The notes: a model not told the origin generated them from the letters alone. A DNA stretch of 64,000 bases from Paracoccaceae bacterium (GCA_022822495.1 JAJEBQ010000003.1:29066-93065); one strand, 5' to 3'; shown: positions 25,345 through 35,205, numbered from the stretch's first letter. Numbers and translations: made by a program.

Positions 25345-26106
25345 TTGTTAAATGGTAACAGGATAATACTGACATTTTTTCAATGTAGGTCAAGATTGTT
25401 GCAAAAACTCCATTCTATTCTGCTTACCCGCCCATTAGCGGCGTCAAAGAGAATGAAGGGGGATTTACTGTCTATCAACAGTAAATTGAATATTTTAATA
25501 TCGCCCCTGATGGTAATCCAGAATTGTCATTATGACTTCCTTCACAAAGATTATGGGGCATATATCTTTACCTCGGAAAATGCCATAAAATCGGTTTTGG
25601 TAAATCATGCATCTTTGCAAAAGGCAGATGTATTCTGTGTGGGACAACAAACTGAAAAGCAGGCCATTCAAGCTGGTTATAACGTATTGGGTACTTATCC
25701 TCGGGTACGTCTATTGGTAAGTGATTTATCCAATTCTCATTTTAAGGGTACATTAATGTACTTTCGTGGTGAGCATGTGTCTTGTGATTTGAAGAAGATA
25801 TTAGTGGAAAAGGGGTTGTCCGTTGAGGAGTTAATTGTTTATAAGCAAAGAGCCCAGTCGCTTGGCAAGGAAGCATTTAACCTGTTGTCAAGCAAACCTA
25901 CTTTAATGCCATTATATTCAGCGCGTACCGCTCGGCTGTTTTCGAAGGAAGTTGCGGAACTGCCATCCAAGGGACATCTGGTTTATTGCATGAGCGAGAA
26001 TATCAAAAGTGAAATCGCATTAAACTGGAATGTTGAAGTTGCCCCCGCAGGTTCCAGGGTAGAGAATTTAAACCGAATATGTCAAATGGTAGAAGGTATC
26101 AATTGA
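25345..26106 (+). CDS. hemD: Uroporphyrinogen-III synthase
   Basis: Closes hydroxymethylbilane to uroporphyrinogen III in haem synthesis. Although sequence is weakly conserved in this family, ILLTRPLAASKRM at the start, YIFTSENAIKSVL, FCVGQQTEKQAIQAGY and the C-terminal half with YFRGEHVSCDL, VYKQRAQSL and MPLYSARTARLF are all diagnostic. The start is uncertain: the frame opens with a TTG at 25345, and a TTG at 25399 (just before QKLHSILLTRP) is equally plausible. It is followed by a mitofilin-like gene and hemY, the standard alphaproteobacterial order. Confidence 0.88.
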   Translation: MLNGNRIILTFFQCRSRLLQKLHSILLTRPLAASKRMKGDLLSINSKLNILISPLMVIQNCHYDFLHKDYGAYIFTSENAIKSVLVNHASLQKADVFCVGQQTEKQAIQAGYNVLGTYPRVRLLVSDLSNSHFKGTLMYFRGEHVSCDLKKILVEKGLSVEELIVYKQRAQSLGKEAFNLLSSKPTLMPLYSARTARLFSKEVAELPSKGHLVYCMSENIKSEIALNWNVEVAPAGSRVENLNRICQMVEGIN

Positions 26107-26323
26107 TATTTAGATGAGGATTATGTTGCAGCAGAGATTTCAATGATCAGAAAGTAATCATAACGGATGTTACCGGTTATAAATAATCACGTTTTTGATA
26201 TTGATTAAGATTTGAATAAAGTAGTTTTTGGTATGCGTTGGCTTTGTTTTACAGTTTGCAAGCATAATAATGACTAAGTAAGGCAAAATCAGTGTTAATA
26301 TTTTGGTAACTAGGAATATGGGA

Positions 26324-27730
26324 ATGTCTGATCAGAAATCTGACAACAACAAGGCTGAGGAGGAACTAACGACGATAATTGCGTCCCGAGCGCCCGAGAA
26401 ATCAGTTAAAAAAACCAAGCCCAAAAAAGAAGGAAGATTGAATAGTTGGATGGATAGAATAGCTGGTTTCATCTTTAAGGTAATTATCTTTGGAATAATT
26501 GCGGGGGGTGTTGGTGTTGGTATAATTCTGGTGGTACCATCAGAATTCTTACCCAACGCACCAAAAACTGTAGATTCTGAGGAACGAATTCATGACTTGG
26601 AGAAGCTTGTTGCCAATAATGTTACTAATCTACAGGACTTGAGTGGCACTTCGGAAACACTACGGTCAGAACTTGACACGCTCAAGGAGATTATAGCCAC
26701 TCAACCAGATCAATTTGCTTCATTGCAAATAGATTTGGACAACCTTACGAGCGAGCAATTGGAAATTAGAAATAACCTGGCAACAACTTTAGAGGATCTT
26801 GAGGGTAGATTGGAAGAATTTGGCTCCGGGTTGGAGATTCTCAAGACCAGTAACCTAAACCTGAAGGAAGAACTTGTCAGTCTTTCTTTGATGGTACCGA
26901 TACAAACGGTTTCAACAGATGAGAATTTATCAGGGAGTTCCAGAGCATCCACGATAGAAAATTATCAACAGTCAGGTTTAAACAGCCAGATTTTGATTCT
27001 TGAGGGAAGGCTTCAAAGGATTAGCGAAAAAGTTCAGGAAATAGACATGCTTGCCAGAAGTTTGGCAGGGTTGGATGAAGAAATTAAGGCAATCCACGCA
27101 CGAATTCCCAATCTGGAAGAGGGGCTGGCGGATCTTGATGAACAAAACCTGAATTTCATAAACCAAATCCGGAACATTCAGGAAACTACAGCCCAGATGG
27201 ATTCACAACTGACAATATTTTCTACAATGATTGTTGAAGAAAATTCCTTGCGGAACTTGACCTTGCTTGGAATTCAGGCGGCGGTTGAAGCCGGAATACC
27301 CTACGCCGCTATTATCGGAGATAATAAGACAAACAAATTTGATTTGCCGCCGATTATTCTGGAGTTATCTGAAGAGGGTGTTGCAACTTTAGGAGAATTA
27401 CAGACGGAATTCGAAGACTTGGTAACGGAAGCGTTAAAGGCAGTCGATTCTGGAACAGAAAATGAGACGATACATCGTATTATTACCTCTCTGGTACAGG
27501 TAAGATCACTTACCCCGAGAGAGGGTGACGATGCTGTCGCAATATTGTCAAGATTAGAAGAAAGTCTGAATAAGGGAAATTTGGCAAGTGTCGTTGACTT
27601 GTACAAACAGCTTCCACAGAGTGTAAAAGAAACACTGGAGCCTTGGAAAATAAGGGTTCAGAACAGGCTTGATCTCATTTTGGCTGTGGAAACCATACTG
27701 TCACAACCGATTGCTCAAGTTGGGCAATAA
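26324..27730 (+). CDS. Mitofilin-like (Mic60-related) inner-membrane coiled-coil protein
   Basis: Alphaproteobacterial Mic60 homologues shape intracytoplasmic membranes and are encoded between hemD and hemY. The sequence shows a basic cytoplasmic N-terminus (KKTKPKKEGRLNSW), one membrane segment at about residues 50-70 (VIIFGIIAGGVGVGIILVV), a long coiled-coil region (about 85-330) and a C-terminal helical domain with KGNLASVVDLYKQLP, the part equivalent to the mitofilin signature. The ATG at 26324 is chosen for spacing to AGGA at 26312; 26318 is also possible. It is 4 bp before hemY. Confidence 0.85.
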   Translation: MSDQKSDNNKAEEELTTIIASRAPEKSVKKTKPKKEGRLNSWMDRIAGFIFKVIIFGIIAGGVGVGIILVVPSEFLPNAPKTVDSEERIHDLEKLVANNVTNLQDLSGTSETLRSELDTLKEIIATQPDQFASLQIDLDNLTSEQLEIRNNLATTLEDLEGRLEEFGSGLEILKTSNLNLKEELVSLSLMVPIQTVSTDENLSGSSRASTIENYQQSGLNSQILILEGRLQRISEKVQEIDMLARSLAGLDEEIKAIHARIPNLEEGLADLDEQNLNFINQIRNIQETTAQMDSQLTIFSTMIVEENSLRNLTLLGIQAAVEAGIPYAAIIGDNKTNKFDLPPIILELSEEGVATLGELQTEFEDLVTEALKAVDSGTENETIHRIITSLVQVRSLTPREGDDAVAILSRLEESLNKGNLASVVDLYKQLPQSVKETLEPWKIRVQNRLDLILAVETILSQPIAQVGQ

Positions 27731-27734
27731 CACT

Positions 27735-29177
27735 ATGCTATGGTCCCTGGCAAAAATCTCCTTTTTCATTTTGCTGGTTGCAGCTCTAAGCATTGGGTTT
27801 GCATTTGTAATGGACCTCCAAGGCCAGGTAACCCTTGAGCTCTTTAACTATGCCATAACTACCAGTCTAATCAACCTGATTATTTTCTTATTGCTTCTCA
27901 TACCCCTGGTATGGGGTATTTATTTCCTGATTGGGCTGATAGTGGCAGTAGCAAGATTTTTTGTTGGTGATGAAACAGCTCTAACCAGATATTTAAATCG
28001 AAACAAAGATAAAAAGGGTTATGAAGCCTTGGCTGAAAGCATGGTAGCCATGGCCGCAGGGGAACCTTCTGAAGCATCGCATAAAATCGCTCTTGCCGAA
28101 CGACATTTGAAGCGTCCGGAGTTGACCAGTTTACTTGCAGCACAATCGGCCGAAAGGCTGGGAAACATGGATAAGGCTCAGGATGTTTACAAGAAGATGC
28201 TTGGCGATGACAAAACAAGATTTGTGGGGATTGTTGGCATCTTGAAACATCGGCTTGAGGTGGGTGATACAAAAACAGCCCTTCCATTGGCTAGAAAAGC
28301 GTTTGAATTGAAACCGGGCCATGGGGAAACACAAAGCATTCTTTTGCGGCTGCAGACCCAGGAAGGTGATTGGGAGGGGGCACGAAAAACCCTGAAAGCC
28401 AGGTTTGACAGCAAACGGATTGCCAAGCAAGAATACATTCATGGTCAAGCTGTTACCTTCCTGGCTGAAGGAATAAAACTATTGGATGAAGATAATAACG
28501 ATGGTTCGAACAAGATATTTGAGTCCAATCGGCTTGCTCCATCGTTAGTAACTGCTGCTGTAAAGGCTGCGGAAATCAAGAACAAAACCGGTGATAAGAA
28601 AGCAGCTACCAGAATATTGACCAAAGCTTGGAATAAGGAACCTCATCCAGATTTAGCCAAAGCATACACTGCCCTGGAACTGGACGAAACAGATGCCCAA
28701 CGACACGAAAGATTTAAAAAGCTTATTTCCAAAACACTCATGCATCCTGAGTCACGAATGACGATGGCTGAGCTGGCCATTTCAAAGGGGGATTTTGGCA
28801 TAGCCTTGCATGAACTGGAAACACTTCATCAAGATGATCCTACAGTCAGGACTTATCTGATTATGGCTGCCATAGAAAAAGGTAAAGGTGCATCTGATCA
28901 GGTTGTAAAGGCATTATTGAGCAAGGCCTTGGTTGCCCCAAGAGGAAATCAATGGATCTGCAATTCCTGCCAACAAAGCCTGAAAGAGTGGCAACCCGTT
29001 TGTCCGGCCTGTCATGAATTTGATACCCTCGGGTGGCGACGAGAAGAAGATGAGACAACAAGTTTGCCGTCGTCAATAAAGTTATTGCCATTGATCAATG
29101 AAGTGGTAATGCACGACGAAAACTTGTTGGAAGATAAAACAACTGATGAAATTATCAAATTGGGTTATAAATTATAG
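27735..29177 (+). CDS. hemY: HemY-like TPR membrane protein with zinc ribbon
   Basis: HemY N-terminal-domain protein, linked by position to haem synthesis (not the protoporphyrinogen oxidase of the same name). Two membrane segments occur at about residues 3-24 and 40-68, then TPR repeats (LLAAQSAERLGNMDKAQDVY and ARKAFELKPGHGETQSILL). The C-terminus has a zinc ribbon: WICNSCQQSLKEWQPVCPAC, with two CxxC pairs, seen in Rhodospirillales-type HemY. The ATG at 27735 is used rather than the longer frame overlapping the mitofilin-like gene. It is followed by tRNA-Thr. Confidence 0.9.
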   Translation: MLWSLAKISFFILLVAALSIGFAFVMDLQGQVTLELFNYAITTSLINLIIFLLLLIPLVWGIYFLIGLIVAVARFFVGDETALTRYLNRNKDKKGYEALAESMVAMAAGEPSEASHKIALAERHLKRPELTSLLAAQSAERLGNMDKAQDVYKKMLGDDKTRFVGIVGILKHRLEVGDTKTALPLARKAFELKPGHGETQSILLRLQTQEGDWEGARKTLKARFDSKRIAKQEYIHGQAVTFLAEGIKLLDEDNNDGSNKIFESNRLAPSLVTAAVKAAEIKNKTGDKKAATRILTKAWNKEPHPDLAKAYTALELDETDAQRHERFKKLISKTLMHPESRMTMAELAISKGDFGIALHELETLHQDDPTVRTYLIMAAIEKGKGASDQVVKALLSKALVAPRGNQWICNSCQQSLKEWQPVCPACHEFDTLGWRREEDETTSLPSSIKLLPLINEVVMHDENLLEDKTTDEIIKLGYKL

Positions 29178-29184
29178 CTAATGT

Positions 29185-29260
29185 GCCGGTGTAGCTCAGA
29201 CGGTAGAGCGGGTCATTCGTAATGACTAGGTCGGGGGTTCAAGTCCCTTCTCCGGCACCA
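29185..29260 (+). tRNA. tRNA-Thr(CGU)
   Basis: A 76-nt cloverleaf with encoded CCA. The acceptor stem is GCCGGTG/CTCCGGC, with one T-T mismatch; the D arm is GCTC...GAGC; the anticodon loop TTCGTAA gives anticodon CGU; the T arm is GGGGG-TTCAAGT-CCCTT. It decodes ACG. A PIN toxin locus lies just beyond it, as is common at tRNA insertion sites. Confidence 0.95.
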
Positions 29261-29306
29261 TAAACCTCCTTGGAAATGAGAACAAAGTATTAGATGTAGT
29301 CGTCAA

Positions 29307-29833
29307 TTATTCTGGAAGTATTGAACGGCACCGATTCAATTTCATTAACTTTTGTACCAATTCCGGGGGATTATCAGTTGCAACCCATTCTTCATATCCT
29401 ATTATAGGGATGCATTTTCCCTTCCGTTCTGTGCTACTCCCTTTGCCAGCATCAAAAGTGTGAAAGGCATCTAATTCTATATCGAATGGAGGGAGACTTA
29501 TTTCCAATGCCGTAACAAGCATTAGGGCATCACCGAGTGATAGATTTCTGCCAGATGACGAACTCTTTTCCCAGCATTAATCCATATATTCGGCGTAGTC
29601 GGAATAAGTGTAATTGTTTGTTGGAATGTGTTAACAAATTCTACGAAAGATTTTGTTTTCGCTTCCTCAATTTTCCCCATAGAAACTTCAGCTAAAGCTA
29701 ATTGGGATGAAAAGATACGATAATCTGGGGTTTCCAAAATATCTTCCATAACTTCCAGATATTCCTTATATGCAGATTCTTGCTTTAAGAATGCGATAAA
29801 TATGTTTGAATCCCAAAAAACATTCCTTGCCAT
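29307..29833 (-). pseudogene. PIN-domain (VapC-like) toxin split by a frameshift
   Basis: PIN toxins are Mg-dependent RNases. The first frame (29833 to 29522) has VFWDSNIFIAFLK with the first acidic residue and LALAEVSMGK with the second. It ends early with HSVMP-stop. The next frame (from about 29540 down to 29307) continues the family pattern as LGDALMLVTALEISLPP and ELDAFHTFD, with the third acidic residue. The break lies near 29530-29540, and a one-base change would restore a 175-residue protein. So this is a disabled toxin, a sequencing error or programmed shifting. The start codon overlaps the stop of the upstream gene (TAATG). Confidence 0.75.
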
Positions 29834-30636
29834 TAAATAACTTCCTTACGGTTAGGGTAAGGGATATCAAATTTACCCTTCCAATCAGACAGTTTCCCTG
29901 GTTCTCGAAATATTTCAATGCTAACAAGGTCTAGACTTTTGGGAAGTCTATAAATTCCATCATATTTTGCCTTGGCTAAAACCGAAACAGCTTTATTCAA
30001 AGAGTCACATAAGGTTTTTATAGATATAGATTTACAAATACATGGCAATTCTATTCTATTTACAAATAGAATTAACTTTGCTTTGGGGATTTCATTTCTA
30101 AGATCCACTTCCTTTAAATGACCGATATGTGTTTCATAGGTAATACCCTTAAATAGAGGCAGTTTTTTTTCTATTTCAACAACGGTTTGTTTTGCCTTAC
30201 TCTGGAAAGTTTCATCTATAATTATTTTAGTACTATTTTTACCCTGGATATCTAGTTCTGCATAAGAGAAGTTTTTTCCGACGCCTTTGCATAGATCTTT
30301 TAGGTTCTCTAACATTACCTTGTGAGAAATATCAAAAAGTGCGGTATCACCACTTCTTACTTTTGCAGCAAAATTATTAAACTCCTCTATTCCAGACCTT
30401 TGTGGTCGCAGAAGTGGTGGATACGGAAATTCTTCCAAAACAACTTCTACACTTCCAATTTTGAGATCTTTAATACCGTAATTAAATCCACTTTCACCAT
30501 TTGCACTTTCATCCATTAGTTTCAGGGTTTTTTCTAATTGAACCAATTTACTCCCAAAAGCACCAGGGCTGACCAAATCATCGGTATCTTTTTTAAGGCC
30601 ATGCATCTTGAAATGTATTTGCTTGTTTTTCGCCAT
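29833..30636 (-). CDS. Unknown 267-residue protein coupled to PIN toxin
   Basis: I do not recognise the family. The protein starts MAKNKQIHFKMHGLKKD, is rich in Lys and Ile, and reads as mixed alpha/beta without membrane segments; a segment near the middle (KIIIDETFQSKAK) and one near the end (LVSIEIFREPGKLSDWKGKF) look well formed. AGGAG 9 bases upstream supports the start. Its stop overlaps the PIN start as TAATG, so the two are translationally coupled and it holds the position of an antitoxin. It is much larger than ordinary VapB antitoxins and shows no obvious DNA-binding motif. Confidence 0.65.
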   Translation of the reverse strand: MAKNKQIHFKMHGLKKDTDDLVSPGAFGSKLVQLEKTLKLMDESANGESGFNYGIKDLKIGSVEVVLEEFPYPPLLRPQRSGIEEFNNFAAKVRSGDTALFDISHKVMLENLKDLCKGVGKNFSYAELDIQGKNSTKIIIDETFQSKAKQTVVEIEKKLPLFKGITYETHIGHLKEVDLRNEIPKAKLILFVNRIELPCICKSISIKTLCDSLNKAVSVLAKAKYDGIYRLPKSLDLVSIEIFREPGKLSDWKGKFDIPYPNRKEVI

Positions 30637-30879
30637 GATTTAATCTCCTGAATTCTCTCGTTCCTCTACCAATTTGAGTACTTATAAAGAGATAAACCTC
30701 CGTTTAACTGAAAATACCAGATGTTTGACAATTTAAGTCAAATTATCGAAGGTGAAAATGAATTCCGGTATATTACCTATCCCTGAATTATAGGGAATTA
30801 ATGGTTTGTTCAATTCCCATACTGCACTAATCCCGATCAGGTTATAAACTTATCACCATTAAATTTGTTGGATGTTTCA

Positions 30880-30907
30880 TTGACAATTAAATTCACAAAG
30901 CTATGGA
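30880..30907 (+). promoter_or_regulatory. Possible promoter of nuclease gene
   Basis: TTGACA at 30880-30885 and TATGGA at 30902-30907, spacer 16 bp, about 80 bp before the nuclease ATG. The -35 is perfect; the -10 and spacer are imperfect. Confidence 0.35.
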
Positions 30908-30985
30908 AAGAGAACCCTGTGAGAGATATTTTCTGATGAGTTACATACCGGTTTATAATATTTTTCTGAATTTGCCACCCTGACA

Positions 30986-31648
30986 ATGGACTTGTTGTTA
31001 CTTCTGGGCTTTGTCGCATTTATTGCGTTGTTGATTGTAAGAGGGCGATCAAAGCGAAGGTCAAAAGTTCTAAAATATACCCGATCAAAAAATAGAATTC
31101 GATCGCTTCCTGATAAATGGGTTAAGTCGGCCAAACGCAATAGATCCCCCGGACCTGATCCAACGTCTGGTCAAAAAGTTCATTTGGGGTCTGATTTGAA
31201 CTTTGTACGCGGCAAAGCCTACGTTATTGATGGTGACAGTATTCGGTGTCGTGGCTTGGAAATACGATTGGCAGATCTTGATGCTCCAGAATTTGATCAA
31301 ATTGCTTATAACCATGAAGGCAAGATTCTTCGACAAGGAGCTTTGGTCAGATCAGCGCTCATCAAAAAGATAGGAGGAAAACTGATTGAGGTATGGATCG
31401 ATAAATCGGACTATTATGGGAGGAAAGTTGGGACCGTTTATTGTGATGGAGAAAATATCAATCTTTGGCTAATCAGAAGAGGGTTTGCTGTCGCTGCATT
31501 CAGTAATAAATATGCCAAGGCAGAAATCTGGGCCAAAGAGAAAAAGTTGGGGATGTGGGGTATGAAAACACACATTAACCCCAAGGAATGGCGGAGGTTG
31601 CAAACCATAAAAAAACTGCGACTTCAATGTGGTATGATCAAACCGTAA
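30986..31648 (+). CDS. Membrane-anchored thermonuclease-family (SNase-like) protein
   Basis: Staphylococcal-nuclease fold proteins cleave DNA or RNA with Ca2+. Residues 2-18 (DLLLLLGFVAFIALLIV) form an uncleaved N-terminal anchor, followed by a basic linker. The catalytic domain begins near residue 77: YVIDGDSIRC, then IRLADLDAPEFDQ with the active-site Arg94 and Asp, the Glu region HEGKILRQGALVR, and YYGRKVGTVYCDG with the second Arg. LGMWG near the end is usual. 220 residues. No neighbour suggests an operon. Confidence 0.88.
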   Translation: MDLLLLLGFVAFIALLIVRGRSKRRSKVLKYTRSKNRIRSLPDKWVKSAKRNRSPGPDPTSGQKVHLGSDLNFVRGKAYVIDGDSIRCRGLEIRLADLDAPEFDQIAYNHEGKILRQGALVRSALIKKIGGKLIEVWIDKSDYYGRKVGTVYCDGENINLWLIRRGFAVAAFSNKYAKAEIWAKEKKLGMWGMKTHINPKEWRRLQTIKKLRLQCGMIKP

Positions 31649-32046
31649 TTTGTTTGCCCTGTTGTGAAAGTTCAAACACCGGATCTAATCCGCTATTCGG
31701 GTTTTTGAATGAACAAAACCAATGATCATGAAAACAATCGAACCAATATGTACCCACGAGTAACTTATACTACATTTTAGGTAATGGGTAATGATGAATA
31801 CCAATTTCAGGTGGAAAAGAAAGGGAATTTGATCAAGGTCGCGGTAGGGTCCTTAAGGTTGCTGCCATGAACCTGGTTGTGGTATGGATCTCTATCCGGT
31901 CCGTAATGGCCTCTGGGATTGGGGCTTTTGGTAAACGAGGGGCGTTTTTCGGGTAACCGACCCCGATGAACCATGAAACTGATACCAGTTTGCAATAATG
32001 TGATCTTGGTTCATAATTCGCAATAGAAATTATCAGTTTTTGTATT
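31649..32046. other. Intergenic region after nuclease gene
   Basis: No supported gene. A hairpin CGGAT/ATCCG (near 31680-31692) followed by a T-run at about 31700 may be a weak terminator of the nuclease gene. Minus-strand frames at 31807-31995 and 31833-32123 have no recognisable family. Confidence 0.4.
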
Positions 32047-32874
32047 TCACGACCACAGGGTTCGTTCAAGATCACCATCAAATTCGGCACTACTGAAGGT
32101 GCCTCCTTGAAAGTTTTCGCCAATCAAATCAGGACATGTCTTCTGCTGAGCCGCCATGGCATCGGCAACATGATCCTCCGCCTTGTGCTTGGGACGATAG
32201 CCAAGGCGAAATGCGGGAGCATTATCCCAGAACGTTCGATCGTTCCGGGAACAGCCGAAAACAATTTCATTATGCAAAGTCGGATGTTCCAATCCAAGGC
32301 TGATGAGCTGAAACAGATCTTCAATATGTATCCACATGGACAAACGACGTAAATCAACAGGTTTGTCGGCCACATTACCAATTCGAATGGACAGGCACCT
32401 GATTCCGTGCTTGTCGGCGTAGAGAGCACATAATGCTTCGCCAAAAGCCTTGGAGAGCCCATATCTTGAATCAGGTCTGACTCGGGTGTCCACACAAATG
32501 CGTCGGGTGCGTGAATACATACCTATAGCATGATTGGAAGAGGCGAAGACAAACCTTTTGACACCTTCATGATGAGCAGCTTCCAATAAAGTAACCAAAC
32601 CTTGAATATTGCAGGAATTGACGGTTTCCCAATCGCCCTCAACTGATTGTCCACCCAAATGAACGACCCCATCAATCCCTTGGCAGATTTTTTGCATCGC
32701 ATGCTTATCGACGAGATCAGCTTTCTGAAAGGTTTCATTTTCTGCCAGGTCAAATACATCGTTCAGGTCACTGAGGACAATACGGTTATAACGCGATTGT
32801 AGATATGGTCTAATACGCGTGCCTATGTCCCCGGCAGCACCGGTCAATAATATAGTCTTGTCTAACAAGGTCAT
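32047..32874 (-). CDS. NAD-dependent epimerase/dehydratase, uronate dehydrogenase-like
   Basis: Extended short-chain dehydrogenase. The Rossmann motif TGAAGDIGTRIRPYL is at residues 11-25, and the catalytic Tyr-Lys is in SRYGLSKAFGEAL. VVHLGGQSVEGDWETVN, FASSNHAIGMYS and RIGNVADKPVDLRRLSMWIH closely follow the pattern of uronate dehydrogenases, which oxidise galacturonate or glucuronate to the aldarolactone. GGAGG upstream of the ATG gives a strong start. It stands alone, without sugar-acid genes next to it, so the substrate is inferred from motif similarity only. Confidence 0.82.
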   Translation of the reverse strand: MTLLDKTILLTGAAGDIGTRIRPYLQSRYNRIVLSDLNDVFDLAENETFQKADLVDKHAMQKICQGIDGVVHLGGQSVEGDWETVNSCNIQGLVTLLEAAHHEGVKRFVFASSNHAIGMYSRTRRICVDTRVRPDSRYGLSKAFGEALCALYADKHGIRCLSIRIGNVADKPVDLRRLSMWIHIEDLFQLISLGLEHPTLHNEIVFGCSRNDRTFWDNAPAFRLGYRPKHKAEDHVADAMAAQQKTCPDLIGENFQGGTFSSAEFDGDLERTLWS

Positions 32875-32923
32875 GCGTACGCACCTCCTCTTGATTGTGT
32901 AATGTGTCCGAATGTTAATTCAG

Positions 32924-34450
32924 TCAATGCGTCAGAAAGAAGACACCGATGATGGAAACCAGAATTCCCACAAGGATGCCGAAAATGATGCTGAATTTTT
33001 CTGGAAACACGGGCTTTTGTTCCTGTGGTTCGAGGCTGTTTATGAATTTTTTCAACAAATCAGGAAACTGGGGAGGTAATCTTGATAAAGTCTTGAGTGC
33101 TTTAATGGAGTCATTAAAGACAGCAGCAGGTCCCACATGCTTACGAATGTAATCCTCAACAACGGGCTTGGATACGTCCCACATATTGAGTTTCGGATTT
33201 AAACTTCGTGCCACACCTTCAACAACAACCATTGTTCTTTGGAGCAAAATCAACTCGGTACGGGTTTCCATGCCAAACCTTTCGGTAACTTCAAAAAGGT
33301 GACCGAGTAACCTTCCCATTGAGATATGACTTGCATCCATACCGAGGATAGGTTCTGCTACCGACCTGAGTGCTTGGGCAAAATCATCTACGTCCTCATT
33401 GGCTGGAACATACCCAGCCTCGAAATGGACTTCAGCTACGCGATGATAATCCTGACTGATAAAGCCATAGAGGATTTCGGCGTAGACTCTTCGTGTATAG
33501 CTGTCAATTCGCCCCATGATACCAAAATCAAGAGCAATGATTTCGCCTTCAGCATTTATTTTCAAATTCCCTTGATGCAGATCCGCATGGAAAAACCCAT
33601 CTCTGAGGGCCTGCTGTAGAAACAACTGAATTATCCTTGTTGATAACAATTCAAGATTATGATTTGCCTTCTTTAATTCATCGATATCTTTGAGATTTAT
33701 TCCTTCAGCCCAATCCATGGTCAGAACTCTTCTGCCGGACAATTCCCATTGTATCTTGGGGACGGTAATTCCTACATCACTGGCGGTGGTCGAGGAAAAT
33801 TCATCAGCTGCAGAGGCTTCCAAACGGAGATCAGATTCTCGCAGTACGACCCCTTCAAAATGCTCAACAACTTCGCGAGGTCGTAATCTCCGCGAGGAAG
33901 GGGAAAGAGATTTGATTAACCAGGCAGCAAGATAGAAGGCATCAACATCACGTTGGAAGGCTTTCTCAATATTTGGCCTCAGGACTTTGACAGCCACTTG
34001 TTTACCATTTTCCCGTAGTTTTGCTCTATGAACCTGTGCGATGGAAGCCGCAGCTATCGGTTCACTAAATTCAGAAAAAACATCTTCGACTTTAATACCC
34101 AATTCTGTTTCGATAGATTTTTTGGCAATGGCAGTGGGAAAGGGTGGTAAGCGATCCAAAAGCACTTGGAGTTCGGCCGCAAGTTCGCCACCCACAATAT
34201 CGGGTCTGGTTGATAAAATTTGGCCAAACTTAATGTAAGCGGGCCCCAGTGCAGTCAAGGCTCTGGCTACAGGTGTAAGGTCCTTGTTACCTTTTAAGCC
34301 AAAAAGCAGGAATGGAATGCCCATAGCTCGGGCAAGAAACTTCAGGTTAGGGTGAATATCAAGAAAATTCAAGGCAATTTTCATTGCCCCTGTTCGCTGG
34401 AAGGTTGCGCCAGTCCTGATCAAGCGAAATATTTTATGTGGACCACGCAT
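32924..34450 (-). CDS. ubiB: Ubiquinone biosynthesis regulatory kinase-like protein
   Basis: ADCK/UbiB atypical kinase-like ATPase needed for ubiquinone synthesis. KFGQILSTRPDIV is the family KxGQ motif, followed by ASIAQVHRAKLRENGKQVAVKVLRP (Ala-rich loop and Lys), then FFHADLHQGNLKI and IALDFGIMGRID with the catalytic Asp residues. The C-terminus IIFGILVGILVSIIGVFF is the membrane anchor. The ATG at 34450, two bases after the ubiE stop, is chosen over the TTG at 34465. It forms an operon with ubiE. Confidence 0.95.
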   Translation of the reverse strand: MRGPHKIFRLIRTGATFQRTGAMKIALNFLDIHPNLKFLARAMGIPFLLFGLKGNKDLTPVARALTALGPAYIKFGQILSTRPDIVGGELAAELQVLLDRLPPFPTAIAKKSIETELGIKVEDVFSEFSEPIAAASIAQVHRAKLRENGKQVAVKVLRPNIEKAFQRDVDAFYLAAWLIKSLSPSSRRLRPREVVEHFEGVVLRESDLRLEASAADEFSSTTASDVGITVPKIQWELSGRRVLTMDWAEGINLKDIDELKKANHNLELLSTRIIQLFLQQALRDGFFHADLHQGNLKINAEGEIIALDFGIMGRIDSYTRRVYAEILYGFISQDYHRVAEVHFEAGYVPANEDVDDFAQALRSVAEPILGMDASHISMGRLLGHLFEVTERFGMETRTELILLQRTMVVVEGVARSLNPKLNMWDVSKPVVEDYIRKHVGPAAVFNDSIKALKTLSRLPPQFPDLLKKFINSLEPQEQKPVFPEKFSIIFGILVGILVSIIGVFFLTH

Positions 34451-34452
34451 TC

Positions 34453-35205
34453 CTAGACCTTCCAACCAGAATGAATTGCTACAACCCCAAAGGACAGGTT
34501 ACGATAACGTATATTTTCATATCCTGTCTCGCGCATCAAAGCTTTAAGGTGCTCTTGCGTTGGAAACCGCCTGATGCTTTCAACTAAATACTGATAACTG
34601 TCCTTATCCTTGGCAATAAGTCCTCCCAATTCAGGAATCACGTTGAAGGAATAACTGTCGTACAATTGACGAAGACCAGAATTGCTTACTTTGCTGAATT
34701 CCAGAACAAGCAGTCTACCACCTATTTTCAGTACGCGATAGATTTCCTTGAGAGCGTTTGAGTAATTTCGAAAGTTACGCAAACCGAAGCCAATGGTACA
34801 ATAATCAAACTGATTATCTTGAAAAGGGAGTTGTAAGCCATCGCCTACGATCCAGGAAATGGCTTTATGAGGGATATCCTTTGTTAGTTTGTTTCTGCCC
34901 TCGAAAATCATATCTGGAGTTAGATCAACAACATGCAAATCGATTTTATTGTTGCGCTTAAGGATTCTTTTGGCAATATCACCAGTGCCTCCAGCCAAAT
35001 CCAGACAGGCTGTATTGTCCAAAGGGGACATCCAGTCAACCAGAGCGTCCTTCCAGACCCGGTGTACCCCAAAAGACATAGTATCATTCATTATGTCGTA
35101 TTTGGATGATACATTGGTAAAGACACCTTTCACCAAGCCAGCTTTCTCTTCTTCTGATACTGTCCGGTAACCGAAATCTGTTTCCTGCAGGTGGGTATCT
35201 TCCAT
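34453..35205 (-). CDS. ubiE: Ubiquinone/menaquinone C-methyltransferase
   Basis: SAM-dependent C-methyltransferase of quinone biosynthesis. The N-terminal VFTNVSSKYDIMNDTMSFG is the UbiE signature, and the SAM-binding motif is CLDLAGGTGDIAKRIL. CTIGFGLRNFRNYSNALKE and LLVLEFSKV are further family marks. 250 residues. First gene of ubiE-ubiB, divergent from mutM across a 430-bp gap, a typical alphaproteobacterial arrangement. Confidence 0.97.
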   Translation of the reverse strand: MEDTHLQETDFGYRTVSEEEKAGLVKGVFTNVSSKYDIMNDTMSFGVHRVWKDALVDWMSPLDNTACLDLAGGTGDIAKRILKRNNKIDLHVVDLTPDMIFEGRNKLTKDIPHKAISWIVGDGLQLPFQDNQFDYCTIGFGLRNFRNYSNALKEIYRVLKIGGRLLVLEFSKVSNSGLRQLYDSYSFNVIPELGGLIAKDKDSYQYLVESIRRFPTQEHLKALMRETGYENIRYRNLSFGVVAIHSGWKV

